NCBI GenBank assembly: GCA_902478825.1
Contig: CABSMK010000034.1
Location: 1-13,721 of the forward strand
Direction: 5' to 3'
DNA length: 13,721 bases
Source of the DNA: an uncultured Collinsella sp.
GTDB lineage: Bacteria > Actinomycetota > Coriobacteriia > Coriobacteriales > Coriobacteriaceae
Made by a program: the position numbers and the translations under genes. Of this stretch, positions 13,095 through 13,721 are shown piece by piece. The notes under the pieces were generated by a model, which worked only from the letters and a program-made list of their open reading frames with translations, searched no databases and was not told the origin of the DNA. Position 1 is the stretch's first letter. The number at the start of each line of letters is the position of its first letter.

Positions 13095-13313
13095 ATGGAC
13101 GAACGTGCGAAACAGATTCTTGGCAGGCGGGTCGAAGAGACACGCAGGGACCTTGGTATCTCCAAGGTTGATTTTTGTGTGGCGACAGGAATCAGCCGAC
13201 CCTACCTCGACCGAATCGAAGATGGGACGGCAAATTTCACGCTCAAGGTTCTATTTAAGATCGCACCCGCACTCGGCATGACGGTGTCAGAGCTTCTCGA
13301 GGGTATCGAATAG
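13095..13313 (+). CDS. XRE-family helix-turn-helix regulator
   Basis: A 72-residue single-domain DNA-binding protein. Residues 10-65 form a Cro/C1-type helix-turn-helix: an RRVEETRRDLGISK helix, FCVATGISRPYLDRIEDG as the turn and recognition helix, and LFKIAPALGMTVSELL closing the fold. Nothing else is fused. ATG 13095 is the only in-frame start, and no clear ribosome site precedes it. Small regulators of this kind often control their own promoter. The 24-bp palindrome upstream is a fitting target and would also control the divergent HAD-like gene. The gene ends 22 bases before the convergent asparaginase gene, with a short GGGTATC/GATACCC hairpin over the stop. Confidence 0.88.
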   Translation: MDERAKQILGRRVEETRRDLGISKVDFCVATGISRPYLDRIEDGTANFTLKVLFKIAPALGMTVSELLEGIE

Positions 13314-13335
13314 GGGATACCCGTCGACAACTGAA

Positions 13336-13680
13336 CTACGCCATGGGGATGCGGTCGTGGTTGACTTGGCTGTAGAACAGGCGCTGGATCTCGGCCGCAT
13401 CGCGTGACTGGCCGAGTGCCCACATGGTCTTGGCCACGAGCGTCTCGGTGGTCATGTCGTCGCCGCGCAGAATGCCCGGATGATCGGCGTAAGCACGGCC
13501 GACCTCATAAACGCCCAGATCGAGGCCCTCTTCGGGGACCTGCGTGGTCATAACGACGGTGCGACCCGAATCGACCCAGCGGAAAATTGCCTCTTGGAAC
13601 GACTCGCCCGACTCGCCAAACTCGGGGATACCGCCAATGCCAAAGGTCTCCAGAATCACGGCGTCGTAGCTGTCGGCAAG
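13336..13680 (-). CDS. L-asparaginase, C-terminal part (broken by the contig end)
   Basis: About 114 residues are visible, ending in TAG at 13338-13336. YDAVILETFGIGGIPE and then PGILRGDDMTTETLVAKTMW match the C-terminal domain of bacterial L-asparaginases (AnsA/AnsB superfamily), where the GGDMTTE-like segment helps build the neighbouring active site. The enzyme hydrolyses asparagine to aspartate and ammonia. The N-terminal domain with the catalytic threonines is outside the sequence. The open frame continues into 13681-13716, but that part (peptide GDVYKRQ) is translated adapter, not protein. The true coding sequence stops being known at 13680. Confidence 0.87.
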   Translation of the reverse strand, partial: LADSYDAVILETFGIGGIPEFGESGESFQEAIFRWVDSGRTVVMTTQVPEEGLDLGVYEVGRAYADHPGILRGDDMTTETLVAKTMWALGQSRDAAEIQRLFYSQVNHDRIPMA

Positions 13681-13721
13681 CTGTCTCTTATACACATCTC
13701 CGAGCCCACGAGACATGCGCA
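13681..13721. other. Illumina Nextera adapter read-through (not genomic)
   Basis: The sequence starts with CTGTCTCTTATACACATCT, the complement of the Tn5 mosaic end used in Nextera libraries. CCGAGCCCACGAGAC, the read-2 side adapter, follows, and the remaining seven bases look like the start of an index. It is a library artefact at the contig end and should be trimmed. Confidence 0.97.

Noticed and set aside
1..13680. CRISPR array, tRNA or rRNA genes, insertion sequences, phage genes or a defence system
   Set aside because: No spaced direct repeats, RNA gene signatures, transposase, integrase or nuclease motifs were seen on either strand.
13681..13716. Start codon and N-terminal residues of the asparaginase fragment, or a transposon end
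   Set aside because: The bases are sequencing adapter. The resemblance to a Tn5 end comes from the library transposase, not from a genomic insertion.

Overview
The window looks like chromosome from a high-GC, gut-type anaerobic actinobacterium of the class Coriobacteriia, most likely Collinsella. This is inferred from GC-rich codon use, the gene families present and the style of the intergenic hairpins; no marker gene fixes the species. There are no RNA genes, no CRISPR array and no mobile element. The last 41 bases (13681-13721) are not genomic: they read as an untrimmed Illumina Nextera transposase adapter, so the real contig ends at 13680.

Layout. (1) 1-644: 5' part of a TPR-like protein gene on the minus strand, cut by the window edge. 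(2) 645-1144: a 500-base intergenic stretch with short repeats and a hairpin. (3) 1145-4174: three consecutive plus-strand members of the iron-containing alcohol dehydrogenase superfamily: a complete alcohol dehydrogenase, a complete glycerol dehydrogenase (gldA), and a GldA paralogue with a large in-frame internal deletion that removes its metal site. Each of the first two genes is followed by a rho-independent terminator. (4) 4326-5579: a four-motif [4Fe-4S] polyferredoxin. (5) 5711-7557: a minus-strand pair, a zinc-dependent medium-chain dehydrogenase followed by a GntR/HutC-type regulator, ending in a strong 21-bp stem terminator. (6) 7915-11021: divergently transcribed plus-strand genes for an alpha-glucoside-type PTS permease (EIICB) and a GH4 6-phospho-alpha-glucosidase. 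(7) 11148-12619: ychF and a small DUF1648-like membrane protein. (8) 12629-13313: a divergent pair, a small protein resembling a catalytically degenerate HAD domain and an XRE-type regulator, separated by a perfect 24-bp palindrome. (9) 13336-13680: the C-terminal part of an L-asparaginase on the minus strand.

How the genes work together. Regions 5 and 6 form one sugar locus. The PTS imports and phosphorylates an alpha-glucoside, and the GH4 enzyme cleaves the 6-phosphate to glucose 6-phosphate plus the aglycone. The GntR/HutC protein probably represses both directions through operators in the divergent promoter region: a TGTCTATA/TATAGACA palindrome over the dehydrogenase promoter, and two exact inverted copies of ATCTAGACAAGT, one next to the PTS promoter. 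The dehydrogenase would then be co-induced and may oxidise the released aglycone, for example a polyol. Regions 3 and 4 suggest fermentative redox metabolism (alcohols, glycerol, ferredoxin). The most unusual items are the internally deleted GldA paralogue, the degenerate HAD/XRE pair with its palindrome, the operator set, and the adapter at the end of the contig.
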